Source: Hyposmocoma kahamanoa
Lineage: Eukaryota > Arthropoda > Insecta > Lepidoptera > Cosmopterigidae
DNA length: 64,000 nucleotides
Direction of reading: 5' to 3'
Assembly (NCBI RefSeq): GCF_003589595.1
Contig: NW_020654080.1
Span: forward strand, 2,394,548-2,458,547
Positions 20,969 through 30,344 of this stretch are shown in pieces. A model generated the notes under the pieces. It was given only the letters and a program-made list of their open reading frames with translations, did no database searches and had not been told where the DNA came from. Every line of letters begins with the position of its first letter. Position 1 is the stretch's first letter. Position numbers and translations under genes: made by a program.

Positions 20969-21645
20969 GGTGGCGACATGACCCATATAATATATACCGT
21001 AAAGACTCACTTACCGTACTATGAATAATAAAACACTGTTTATATTAAATAACTTATCTACACGAATTGCACTTGTCGACGACGTGTGGCGCAATCTGGT
21101 GTCAGGTAACCGGCCGCGGAATCGCCGATATATGACACCCTTCGGCCAAAACTCTGACCTTCATGAAGGTCAAGAGATGTTCGGTCGCCGCTCTCATCAC
21201 AAAGGAATTAAAATTCTCGTTGTGGCGGGATTCCAAGCGCTCGACACTCAGGGTGGATTTGGCTTTTAGTACGACAGTGACTGTACCTATTCTGCCTTCC
21301 TGGTGGCACAACACTATAAATTTTACGTGACATTGCTTATGTCGTAGTAGCAACGTCTATCCTGCGGTCTTGCATGAATTGCACCAATTCCCATCCTGAC
21401 TTCGTGCATTTTATTGCTCTGCGACTCTATTGTAGTTCACTTTGAGTACAGTCAGCAGGCAAAGTTTACCTACTAATAAAACAAATAAAAATAATTGCAA
21501 TATTTAAAGATGTACAATCATTTTACGAAAAAATGACACATAATTCAAATTTTAGCATTTATGAATAACGACAAGACTATAAATAAAAAAGCAATCAAAA
21601 CTATCAATCAAATAATACCACGTTTGTTTTTTTTTTTATCTACGC
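20969..21645. other. Less AT-rich stretch, unassigned
   Basis: 21060-21340 has fairly even base composition and long frames on both strands. The minus-strand frame 21102-21353 includes RIGTVTVVLKAKSTLSVERL and HLLTFMKVRVLAEGCHISAI. I do not recognise it; it could be an unlisted transposon piece or an exon remnant. Confidence 0.3.
21155..21172. promoter_or_regulatory. Perfect 18-bp palindrome of nuclear-receptor half sites
   Basis: TGACCTTCATGAAGGTCA reads the same on both strands and contains the extended half site TGAAGGTCA in each direction, resembling sites for FTZ-F1/ERR-type nuclear receptors. Function is not shown. Confidence 0.35.
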
Positions 21646-21647
21646 AA

Positions 21648-21868
21648 TTACTCGGCACATGTGAACTGATTTCGATGATTCTTTTTTTGTTGGAAAGAGG
21701 GTAGGTACCTCAGTATTAGGTCCATTCAAATTCGAAGAAAATATTCCACTTCTAAAAGTGTCAAACTAGGAGATGTATCCGGGTTTGCGCATTTTCCGGT
21801 AACCGATGTCAATAAAACTTGGCAAATAGATATAATTCCACGAACTTTTGAGATCGGTTTTTTTTATT
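21648..21868 (+). repeat. REP-3 copy
   Basis: GTGAACTGATTTCGATGATT, TTTTTGTTGGAAAGAGGGTA, GGTAACCGATGTCAATAAAA and CTTGGCAAATAGATATAATT, ending CGAACTTTTGAGATCGG. The order matches 30345-30770. Confidence 0.65.
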
Positions 21869-21914
21869 AAAAATTATCTCACACATTAATGCAAAAGTTT
21901 CTTCTACAGACTTT

Positions 21915-22428
21915 TAGATGTAACATGCTCGCCCACAGGTTTGCTCGTTGCACCAAAGATGTGAAAATTTCATTATTTAAAGCATATTGCCAAAACTTTT
22001 ACACAAGCAGCCTGTGGGTGAAGTATACGCAGAGAACCCTGAATACATTAAGGTAAATAACAACGCTTTTAGGATGCTGATGGGGCTGCCGCGACACTGT
22101 AGTGCATCCGGCATGTTCACGGAGGCGCACACAGATGGCTTTCATGCCATTATGCGCAAGAAGGCTGCCTCACTTATGATGCGTGTGCGCGGCAGCGCTA
22201 ATAGCATCCTAGCCGTTGTTGCCAATAGGCTGGACTGCCCCTACCAACTACATTGGGTGCAACTACACGTGCGTAGGGTAGTGGTCTAAACTTTCACTTC
22301 TTTTCACTAAAATTAAGTAATTTTGTATTGTATTGTACTAACCATAACACGTAAGAAAAATTTACTGTATTACTAACATTATTATGGATCCGAAATAAAT
22401 AATTCTATTCTATTCTAAATTATTGTAA
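21915..22428 (+). pseudogene. Non-LTR retrotransposon C-terminus with 3' tail
   Basis: The first frame reads MLAHRFARCTKDVKISLFKA, YCQNFYTSSLWVKYTQRTLN and TLR before a stop near 22050. A neighbouring frame continues NNAFRMLMGLPRHCSASGMF, EAHTDGFHAIMRKKAASLMM and RVRGSANSILAVVANRLDCP to a stop at 22287. Joined by one frameshift, this is the post-reverse-transcriptase region of a CR1/Jockey-like LINE. The 3' end carries AATAAATAATTCTATTCTAT, a short tandem tail. A relative lies on the minus strand at 39290-39905. Confidence 0.8.
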
Positions 22429-22530
22429 CAAATATTGATGTCAACAAACATTGACGAGGATTAAACAAACTTTAAGGTACAGTCAGCTAAAATTATATGT
22501 AAACAAGTTGCAATATTTTAATTCGAAAAA

Positions 22531-22568
22531 CTGCCTCCGTGGCTAAACGGTTACCATGTCGGACTGTA
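22531..22568 (+). mobile_element. SINE-A head fragment
   Basis: Only CTGCCTCCGTGGCTAAACGG, TTACCATGTCGGACTG survives. Confidence 0.6.
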
Positions 22569-22940
22569 ACAACTGACAGCATTATATCTCATAAAGTTTA
22601 TAATATTTTTTAGGGATCCAATTTTTCTGTAAACGGTACACAAATTCCAGCATGGCAAGTGCACTGAACAATGAGTTAGTATTTACGAGCGGTACGGTCC
22701 GCAAAAGTCGTATACATGCGTTTTTACGGTAATACACTTGTCTCTCTTGTTGCACGGTTATGGTTTAGCTTTGACTGTTCAGAATAGAAATTTGCGCAAA
22801 TGTAAGTTTCTTTAGTTAAAATCGAGTTTGAGTTCAAGCGCAAGTGATGGCTTCATACTATCGAATATCGATTGTTAGCTAGTTGTTGTCTTCATTATTT
22901 TGCTTTTTTCTTTCATGATAAATATAAAATAAATAGAATA
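22569..22940. other. No feature seen
   Basis: AT-rich spacer, slightly less so around 22690-22740. No frame is supported. Confidence 0.35.
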
Positions 22941-22944
22941 ACGG

Positions 22945-23390
22945 TGACGAAATACTTAAGATTTCTCATAGATGGCGCTACAGCTCAAAACTCGTTGAAA
23001 AAACCAAATACAAAGATCCGACAACAAGCACATAGAAAAATTCGTGAAGTCCGCTGGTTCGTACCGTGGCGTAGTTGGCACGGTTTGTTAGGAGACGTTG
23101 GTTCGTTTTGAGCCGCATCGAAGGATTTTTTTCTAAGGATCGTATTCCATAACTGAACTCAATGCTCAAATCAGGATTTGAGTATGATTAAAGCACTAGA
23201 AATAATACTCAAGTCCTTGCCATTAGAGTCGTATTTCCAGTGCTTGAAATCATACTCAAGTCCTGACTTGAGCATTGAATAGAGTTCCAGAATACGACCT
23301 TAAGTGTTCGATCTTTATATTAATAATTATAACAAACTAGTGCAGTAATTTCACATAAACAATAATTGAGTATCAATTCAATAAAAAATA
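22945..23390 (+). mobile_element. SINE-B copy interrupted by MITE-3
   Basis: The head segment ATTTCTCATAGATGGCGCTA, the linker AAGATCCGACAACAAGCACA and the tRNA-like block (TGGCGTAGTTGGCACGG) lead to GGATTTTTTTCTAA. The sequence resumes after MITE-3 with TAAGTGTTCGATC and the tail TATAACAAACTAGTGCAG. The junction is exact, so the MITE is younger than this SINE-B. Confidence 0.8.
23134..23303. mobile_element. MITE-3, near-palindromic, TAA duplication
   Basis: Element at 23137-23300 (164 bp) with ends GGATCGTATTCC and the complement AGGTCGTATTC, flanked by TAA on both sides. The two halves are imperfect inverted repeats of about 70 bp sharing CAATGCTCAA, TTGAGTATGATT and AGCACT. TAA target duplications and terminal GG fit PIF/Harbinger-type MITEs, but no transposase is present to confirm. 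Confidence 0.85.
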
Positions 23391-23404
23391 ATTAGAATAA
23401 TTTT

Positions 23405-23527
23405 AAGAGCGGTAGAACTCATTGTGAAAAAGTTCGTTCTGGGAAGCTACCTTACCTATTTCTGCCGCTAAGCAGTATGTTCACTTTACTCGTATTGCTA
23501 CTTAGATCTTTGCGATTTAAATCTGAA
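23405..23527 (+). mobile_element. SINE-C fragment
   Basis: Has the 5' part (GCGGTAGAACTCATTGTGAA to TTTCTGCCGCTAAGCAGTA), then jumps to CTTAGATCTTTGCGATTTAA, so the centre is deleted. Confidence 0.7.
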
Positions 23528-23577
23528 ATAAAATATAATACAAAACATGCAAAATTAAAATTAAATTAGATGATTAG

Positions 23578-23645
23578 ATGGTTTGTTTGAAAAAACAAAT
23601 ATACGCGATTTAAATCCGGAAAAATAGTTTCATTTCCTAGATGAT
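23578..23645 (+). repeat. REP-2 short copy
   Basis: GGTTTGTTTGAAAAAACAAA, TATACGCGATTTAAATCCGG and GTTTCATTTCCTA. Confidence 0.65.
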
Positions 23646-23890
23646 TAAAGTTTCGAATTAAATATCAGAGTTTAAATTTATTGGAAAGCATATCTCTGGG
23701 CGTAGGCCACCTCCGCCTTGTGACACTCGGGTAACCTATCCAAACTCATAATTCGGAAGTTTTGTAATATATCACAAACTCCATTTTGTTTTCCGAAATA
23801 ACGTTTGTTCAAATTTTCATTACACCGACAACCGAATTATAACGAAACCGTTGTTCTTTCAGGATATGTTGGACGTTTATCGCAAAGACA
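23646..23890. other. No feature seen
   Basis: Single-copy sequence without a recognised repeat or frame. Confidence 0.35.
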
Positions 23891-23920
23891 CGATTAGGTT
23901 CGGTTAGGTTAGGTTAAGGC
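23891..23920 (+). repeat. Short TTAGG (insect telomere-type) tract
   Basis: Successive units TTAGG, TTCGG, TTAGG, TTAGG, TTAAGG at 23894-23919. It is degenerate and only five units long. Short GGTTAGGTTAGG runs are also common away from telomeres in insects. Confidence 0.6.
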
Positions 23921-23929
23921 GACTAACAG

Positions 23930-24015
23930 ACTTCTCCGCGCGGGAGCGCGGCACACGCGGTTTTACCGCGGCGAACCGCATGGTATGGCACACTGCGCTC
24001 TGTACTACCGCGCAG
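23930..24015. other. GC-rich patch with small hairpins
   Basis: CTCCGCGCGGGAGCGCGG and ACGCGGTTTTACCGCGG contain inverted arms (CCGCGC/GCGCGG and GCGGT/ACCGC). No coding frame is supported. Confidence 0.35.
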
Positions 24016-24289
24016 ATTTTTAATCAATTTGTGTCTATTCCAGTAATTATCGTTCGGATGTTCCCAAACAAATAATCAAAGGATTCAGTTGAGATACGTG
24101 TGTAATTGAAAAATGAACCTTCAATCTCTTTTCTTAAATCTGTAATGAAGTTGAATGTTATCTTCTGTGTCTTTTTGTTTGAGCAAACAAAAACCAAATA
24201 GGCAGTATAACTGCAGTGTCCTAAATGAGTTCTGTATTATTAACCATTCTTGTCAAAGAAGGACCTCAGCTAGTACAATCAGTACCGCG

Positions 24290-24445
24290 ATCAACTACGA
24301 AGCGAGTACTTTAAGTGACGCGGGGCCGCTAGAACGCTGCCCCCGCGCAGATTAAACCGCGCGTTGATGCAGATCTGCGTCTCCGCCACCGCGCGCGTGA
24401 TTCCTCGTCTCGCGCATCGTCGCGGGGCGGTGCAGTGTGTTAATC
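24290..24445. other. CpG-dense island
   Basis: The strongest GC and CpG concentration in the window (for example CGCGGGGCCGCTAG, ACCGCGCGCG, CGTCGCGGGGCGG), including the palindrome GCAGATCTGC. In an AT-rich, TE-laden region this may mark a promoter or enhancer. There is no frame or splice pattern to assign a gene. Confidence 0.35.
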
Positions 24446-24721
24446 GCCTAAGTTACATTTAAAAGAAAAAACATTTTCATCTCAAAAATAATTTTTTGTA
24501 GGTAACCGAAACTCGTCCTGTTCGTAGCCAGCTCGCATTCACATTACTCTCACCACCTATGTGATGTTGTCCTTCCAACGTCGTCAGCGCAGCCACCATC
24601 GCGTCCTAAGTTCAGTCGTGGGTACCAGTAAAGCACCCTCTCGCTCCATCTGCATTAGACCTTACTAGATGTCCAGCCCATGTCCATTTCAGACTATAAG
24701 CCATTTTTTATGAAATGTAAT

Positions 24722-24940
24722 ATTTTTAGTAGCGGAACTCCTTTTGAAAGAGTTCGTCCAGGGAAGTACTACCACCGTTCCGGTTTTGAAAGGTAAGAGT
24801 GCTATGAAATGAGATTTGTCAACGAATGTCTCTGGGTGCAGGTGGGATTTATTGCTCTGAGTGGCGCTGCAACTGTTAGACGTGTCGCTTACAACCAGGC
24901 GCAAGACTTCTTCTTTCCGTCACTTGTTCCGAAGTTTTGA
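24722..24940 (+). mobile_element. SINE-C copy with internal deletions
   Basis: AGTAGCGGAACTCCTTTTGA, then AGAGTTCGTCCAGGGAAGTA, CGGTTTTGAAAGGTAAGAG, then TTATTGCTCTGAGTGGCGCT to GTCACTTGTTC. Parts of the middle are missing. Confidence 0.75.
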
Positions 24941-26155
24941 ACTATGTCTGAAAACATTCCTTACTCTATCCACAATATTCATTTTCCCAAGACCGAGTCA
25001 ATGTTCAATAAAAACTTAGATTTTTTTTTTATTCGAAATTATAGCTTTGTCCACAATCTCACAGAAGTAAATGGAAGTGAATAAATGGACAACGATGGAT
25101 AAACGCCAAGAGAATGCCTGTTCATTCTAAATTAAAAAAAAAATATTGTTATTATTATTTTTGTAAATAATTGGACTGCATGGGTATAGTATGAGACACC
25201 ACATAAATATTACGAAAGTTTTGCATGCCGCAAGACGGATCACAGTAATTAAAAGCAGTGCATCACAAAGAAACAAATGATATATGATGTTTTAATTATA
25301 GTAACGAACAAGTAAAGAATGAAACCTGATGGATTTTCATACGTAATATTTTCCCGAAAAGTGTGTGATTGTCTAACTTTGTGACCAATGCAGCCTGTAT
25401 GTATGTGTGTATCTCAGTTTTCTCAGCCTTGACTTGTCTAAGAGCCCAGTTGATGTCCTTGTGGAAGTTTATCACTTCTTGACGTATTAAGAACCGTTTA
25501 CGGTAGTTTCATAGGTTTTCACAATTTCATGTTTCTTTGTTATAAAAAGCACTCAAGAACATTTGACATTTAGGCAGAATAAATTTACCAGAGAAATGCA
25601 CCTTATCTTGCTTCGGGAGTTTTGTAAGAAAAAAATAATGGAAGGAAAAGGAATTCGAGAACAATTCAAAATTTTGAAAGTAAGTGGCCAGGAATCAGGA
25701 GGATGATTAAAAGGTAGGATGACAATGAAGGGGGTCAGTATCATCACAACTTCCTTATTGCACTGGCTTCGTACAGCTAAATTTCGGTTTCCTAGAAGAA
25801 AGGCGCCGTTATCTAACAGCTGTTATTATAGCGGTAAATCACATTACAAGAACATTGTCTATGTAAATAATATGTTGTTTCCCAGATATAGTCATAAGAT
25901 ACAATCAGCACGATGACGGCAAATTTGGACACTGCTCTCCAGGAACCCAAGCATTCCTCGTCATGTCACACGTACGGTAGGTAATCGATCTCGCAACCCC
26001 TGTTCTCACAGCCGACCTAAGCGAAACAAAGTAACATGAATCAGCGGTGAATACTGTTGTAAACGCTGTCTTACGTATGATTTGTAACGCTCCCGGTTTG
26101 GTACGTGATCATGTGTACGTTGTGGTTATGATGATGAGCGGAGCGATTAGCGGAT
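24941..26155. other. No gene recognised
   Basis: Mostly AT-rich; 25910-26160 has more balanced composition (GTTCTCACAGCCGACC). Short overlapping frames near 25553-25747 (minus) and 25719-25916 (plus) have no recognised motif. Confidence 0.35.
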
Positions 26156-26157
26156 TA

Positions 26158-26738
26158 AACATCGATCCTTGTATTATTAACAAACTATAACAAACTTATA
26201 ATAATTACCTTTATTAATTTAATTAATTATATTATATTAATTATATTATAATAATTAATTACATAAACTTATAATAATAAAATAATTATAACAAACTAAT
26301 GGAGTAATTTCACAAAAACAATTGAATGTCATGTTGGTTAAATATCGTGACATTCAACAAACTTAAAAATAACAATTATTAAAGCGACATCTCTAGTCAG
26401 CTGCTGGTAGCTGTAAAGTTACCTGGCTGAGAAAAGAAGTAGATTTCTCACAGATGGCGCTACGGCAAAAAGAGGCGTCAAAAACCAAAAACAAAGATCT
26501 GCAACAAGCACATACAAAAAATCCGTAAGGTTCGTTGTTCCGTGGCTTAGTTGGCACGGCGTCTGGCACGGTTTGCTGGAACGCGTTCGTTCAAATCCAG
26601 AGCGATTAAAGGATTTTTTTCTTAAGTGTTCGATCTTTGTATTAATAATTATAACAAACTAGTAGAATAATTTCACGAAAATAATTGAATATCATGGTGT
26701 TGAACAATCGTGTCATCAATAAAACTTAAAAAATAAAG
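26158..26738 (+). mobile_element. SINE-B copy with direct terminal repeats, best copy
   Basis: The order is: tail-like segment with an AT-rich expansion (ending TATAACAAACTAATGGAGT, TTGAATGTCATG, GACATTCAACAAACTT), head GCGACATCTCTAGTCAG, CACAGATGGCGCTACGG, linker with ACAACAAGCACA-like sequence, tRNA-like block (GTGGCTTAGTTGGCACGG then TTCGTTCAAATCC), then the tail again from GTGTTCGATCTTTGTATTAA to ATCAATAAAACTTAAAA. The two tails repeat in the same direction; AATAATTATAACAAACTA recurs at 26281 and 26644, a spacing of 363 bp. This is a tandem-like or LTR-like arrangement rather than a simple SINE. Confidence 0.8.
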
Positions 26739-26869
26739 ATAAATATCCTCCGCAAGAAGCTAAAAACTGTATTACTATATTTATTTAAAATCTCAAAGTT
26801 TACTCAAATTAATAATAAAAATATGGCAGCCAACCACACCAATGACTTGGTCTCAAACTAGGGTATTCT

Positions 26870-26985
26870 CTGTACGTATACGAATGAATACAAGAGCGAA
26901 GGAATTCACTCCAAGGAACTACTCAGTACGCTCAGATATGAAACCAATTTAGAAAAGTTCATTTCCTAAATTGTGCTATCATATC
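26870..26985 (+). repeat. LINE scrap related to 32475-32580
   Basis: AGAGCGAAGGAATTCACTCC, then AACTACTCAGTACGCTCAGA, CCAATTTAGAAAAGTTCAT. Aligns with AGAGCAAAGGAATTTACTCT and what follows at 32495. Confidence 0.5.
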
Positions 26986-27062
26986 AACGGAGTACACTAT
27001 TATTTCCAACGTGGTGAAAGGATTTGTTAATACTCGCCTATTGATGCCCAGTGCGCGCCAGA

Positions 27063-27646
27063 TATCCGCTCACGCGATGCGCTCCTCGTACTGCAAAATG
27101 GCGGCTATTTGGTTTCGCAAATTAGAAAAGCATTCAGTTGAAATACAAGTTTTTATAAATAAAAATTATTATTCTGCATTGCTAAATAAATACCCTACGT
27201 ACTACCAACAAAAACATCTCAAATAAAATGCAGTAATACACCGCAAATCCTGCACTTAAAAAGCACTAATTAAATTTTTGGTGTACTTGGATAAATATGA
27301 TAATATTCCGTTTGAGTGGTTCTAACGTTTACCATGAAATTACTCCTTAAAGTATAGTTTATAAACACTTATATTCAGGGTAAACTTAAAAAACGCTACT
27401 TACGGTATGTTTTCAATAAATAAACACCGAAATCACCCGCCCAAACAATAACACACACGATTGTCGTGACGTATTTTTGAAGTTGTTTATTTTTTTAAAT
27501 GATAGACCCAGTCATTAAAAACTTTATGGTTTGCTAGAGTAGTTGCCGAAATAGCAATTAATATTAGTTCTTTTACCTGTTAAATCATCACCGGCACCTC
27601 TAGGTGTGGTATGCGTCTACGGCTGCATGTATCGCGTGAGCGGATA
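27063..27646 (+). mobile_element. MITE-1 copy 2, complete
   Basis: 580-bp element at 27065-27644 between two TA dinucleotides. The ends are TCCGCTCACGCGATGCG and the complement TCCGCTCACGCGATAC. The interior has no coding frame and matches 43973-44608 and 59353-59963 throughout. A YY1/Pho-like AAAATGGCGGCTA lies at 27095-27107. Near the right end the TATAACTTCGATATCCG block of other copies is deleted. Confidence 0.92.
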
Positions 27647-28436
27647 TTTCCATGCTTGTTACAAATTTCGATGTAATACTTTTTTTTTACCTTGCAGAGT
27701 CTCACTACGATGCACATTACGATCCAATTTTTATGAAGATTGATTCAAGTGCATATGTGTAACGATTATTTGTGTCGATTTAATTCAATTCGCATTTCTC
27801 AAGCGAACCGATTCAATAGAAAGGCAAATTTAATCGTCTAAGTCAGAAAGCAAAAAAAAAAAAATTTAACATAACTCGAATTACAAGAAAAATTTAGTTG
27901 TAAGTAGTTTTTACCCTCGATTTCGGGCATTAATGAATATTTACCTGATTTAAACCGCTGCGTTAACAAAGCACTGGGTTAAAACACGGGCGTTTGCCCA
28001 TATGTCGTGCAATTATTGTCAATTAAAGTAAGTCTTTGTGCCAAGTCAAAATCGCTACCCGCTCTGCTTATTGAAATGGTGTCTATATAAATCCTGTCGG
28101 CAGATAGCTCGGTGGGTCGCGTACGTGCGCACCCAGCTCGCAGTCGGATGCAATGTTCAACAGGTGTCTTGTATCTGCGTTTTATTAAAACGTGTTTAGT
28201 AATTTTGTGAAATATTATGACGTCAGCTTTATTTGTATTGTATTGCTTTATTATTATTGCGCGATCTGCACTGATGATAAATGTATCGTGCTTGTGCTGT
28301 ATTCCAGTGTTAGATACAGTTAGCTCAGAAATTATGCAAGCGTTAGCTAGAAACTTTCTTTCCCTCTCCTCGGTATCATTGCCCACATCTTCAAAAAATG
28401 AAGAGGTCATCAAATCGACTAACTGTTTTCGTATTT
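27647..28436. other. Unassigned stretch with the longest unexplained frame
   Basis: A minus-strand frame of 144 codons (28413-27979) begins MMTSSFFEDVGNDTEERERK and is not part of any family here. A plus-strand frame of 73 codons (28217-28438) overlaps it and starts with a hydrophobic run, MTSALFVLYCFIIIARSALM. Neither has a recognised motif. A frame of this length is only mildly unexpected by chance at this base composition over 64 kb. ATTATGACGTCAGC at about 28213 includes a perfect TGACGTCA (CRE). Confidence 0.3.
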
Positions 28437-28550
28437 AACGTGATCACTCCGGCGTTTGTGAACCGATTTTGATGCATCCTTTTTTGTTGGAAAGAAGATA
28501 TCTCAGTATTGGTTACGTTTAAATTTCAATAAAATATTCCACTTATTTTA
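28437..28550 (+). repeat. REP-3 partial copy
   Basis: CACTCCGGCGTTTGTGAACC, GATTTTGATGCATCC, TTTTTTGTTGGAAAGAAG and AATAAAATATTCCACTTA. Confidence 0.6.
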
Positions 28551-29015
28551 TTTATTTATTTATTTAAACACTTTATTGTACCACAAAGTAACTTACAAAT
28601 TTTCAGAAACAATTTAAATATTTGTGTACAAAGGCGAGCTTATCCCATAAAGAGATTTCTTCCAGGTAACCTTTGAAAATCTGAGAGGAAAGTTGGTTTT
28701 TGGGGTGGCACTAAAAATAGATAAGTAAAGAAATGAAATATACTATACTCAATAAATACACAGATAAATTTAATAAATCAAATGTACATACGAATATATA
28801 TATATTAAGTAATGTTGATACATTAATACATACAAAGTCTATAATAAATTGAATGTACAAAATAAAACTATAAATAAATATATCAAATGTAAATAAATAT
28901 TTCAAAAGCTCTAACATGTGGAGTCTGAACAATCCCAAAATTTCAATAGAGCACCCTTGAAAACCCGAACCGAAGGCGACTGTCTGACCTCGACCGGGAG
29001 AAGGTTCCACATACT
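28551..29015 (-). mobile_element. Probable LINE 3' end, reverse
   Basis: Begins on the plus strand with a (TTTA)n run and AACACTTTATTGTACCAC. On the minus strand this is a polyadenylation-like AATAAA followed by a TAAA-repeat tail. At the far end the minus strand reads ATGTGGAACCTTCTCCCGGT, a sequence I associate with the end of lepidopteran LINE coding regions. Clade not assigned. Confidence 0.45.
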
Positions 29016-29057
29016 ATATTTTATATTTATTATTCTTACATTACATTTATTATTTTA

Positions 29058-29114
29058 ACAATCACGTATATTTGTTTTTTCAAACAAACCAACGTTTTGG
29101 GTATTTTATAGCTA
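29058..29114 (-). repeat. REP-2 short copy, reverse
   Basis: ATCACGTATATTTGTTTTTT, CAAACAAACCAACGTTTTGG. Confidence 0.6.
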
Positions 29115-30155
29115 CAAAAAAAAATTCTTTTTTTTATTTATCTTTCTTGGTTTCATGTTTGAAAACCTTGGGTAAGCATAATAGTATTTTGGGTAAGCTG
29201 TTTAATATTAATTATTTATTTATTGTCAATATATTTACAAAGTATTACAGTTAAGAACTAATGCACCGTGAAAACTAAGGTAATTATAAAAAAATAACAA
29301 TAAGATATAAAAAAACACATTATAATTATACTCTGGATATATAGCAACCGTCATTTCACAGAATCTCAATGGCCACGCAAGCAGATCACACTCCAGTGCT
29401 GATGCCAAGAGTTCGTTGAGCATTGTGAGGGCACGGAGCAGCGGCGGGTTGGCGATACAGTCCGCGCAAAATTCCCAGTAAACTAGTGTAACTAGTTTTT
29501 CAGAGTAAATAATAACTTTGACTAAATCTATAAGTAAGTAGCTTCACAATTTGGACTTCCGTGTAATTTTACCCTTTTGTTTATAATGAATTTATCTCCA
29601 GTCACATAACTTGAAACAACAATCCAACGATCAACAAAGAAACTGAGATATCAAATTCCAAAGATAAAGATAATTTGTGAATTATACGTTCCCTAAAAAG
29701 GTGTGCCATAAAACAATAGCTTTGTTACATATCGCGATCAGATGCGTTGCACTCGAGTTTTGTACAGAATCTCTTTTCGGTGTCCCGTTTCTTAGTGGTT
29801 AATGCTCATGCGCTATATTTGATGGGCTTCTTTTATTTTACGCCTTGTTGCCTTCTGGCCGCAGTGAATAATTTTGATTGAACGCGTTGTAGCGAAACGC
29901 TGCAGTGACTAAAATTTATTGTATAAATTTTATGTAGTTTTTATTTATCAGTATAGTTTTGGAGTGACTTTAAAATTTTTTTTACTGAACTCTCTTTGTA
30001 ATTATCTTATTGTTTTTACCTATTCATTTATGTATATGTATACAGTTATGTGTATATTGATGCAATTTTTTATAATTAATTACAATACTTATACAAGTAA
30101 CGTAAATTTTTTAAATTTTAATTATGTAGTTTATTATATTTATTTCTCATTCTCT
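29115..30155. other. No gene recognised
   Basis: AT-rich; 29390-29465 is more balanced (AGGGCACGGAGCAGCGGCGG). 29735-29910 may be retroelement 3' sequence, but I cannot place it. Confidence 0.35.
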
Positions 30156-30159
30156 CCAG

Positions 30160-30300
30160 CACGCTGTTGCCCGCTTACAACCTTAGCTCTCACTGCCTTG
30201 GGTTGGCTGAAAGAGGTCTCTTTTAGAGATGAGTCTACTTGTGCTCACCTTCTGTTAAACTAATATTTCTATTTATTTGGTGCAATAAAGAATATACACA
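30160..30300 (+). repeat. Jockey-like LINE 3' end
   Basis: CGCTGTTGCCCGCTTACAAC, TTGGGTTGGCTGAAAGAGGT, CTCTTTTAGAGATGAGTC and GTGCAATAAAGAATATACAC. This is a well-known type of 3' untranslated end, with an AATAAA signal. Confidence 0.55.
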
Positions 30301-30344
30301 GCATTAGCAATAAGGCCACCTGTTGCACGTTAACTTACTATTTT

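Noticed and set aside
26158..26738. Classical LTR retrotransposon
   Set aside because: Direct repeats exist, but there is no coding interior, no TG...CA ends and no primer site that I could define; reported instead as a permuted repeat.
28217..28438. Secreted or membrane peptide with signal sequence
   Set aside because: Only a hydrophobic start in an AT-rich frame, overlapped by a longer opposite-strand frame; no other support.
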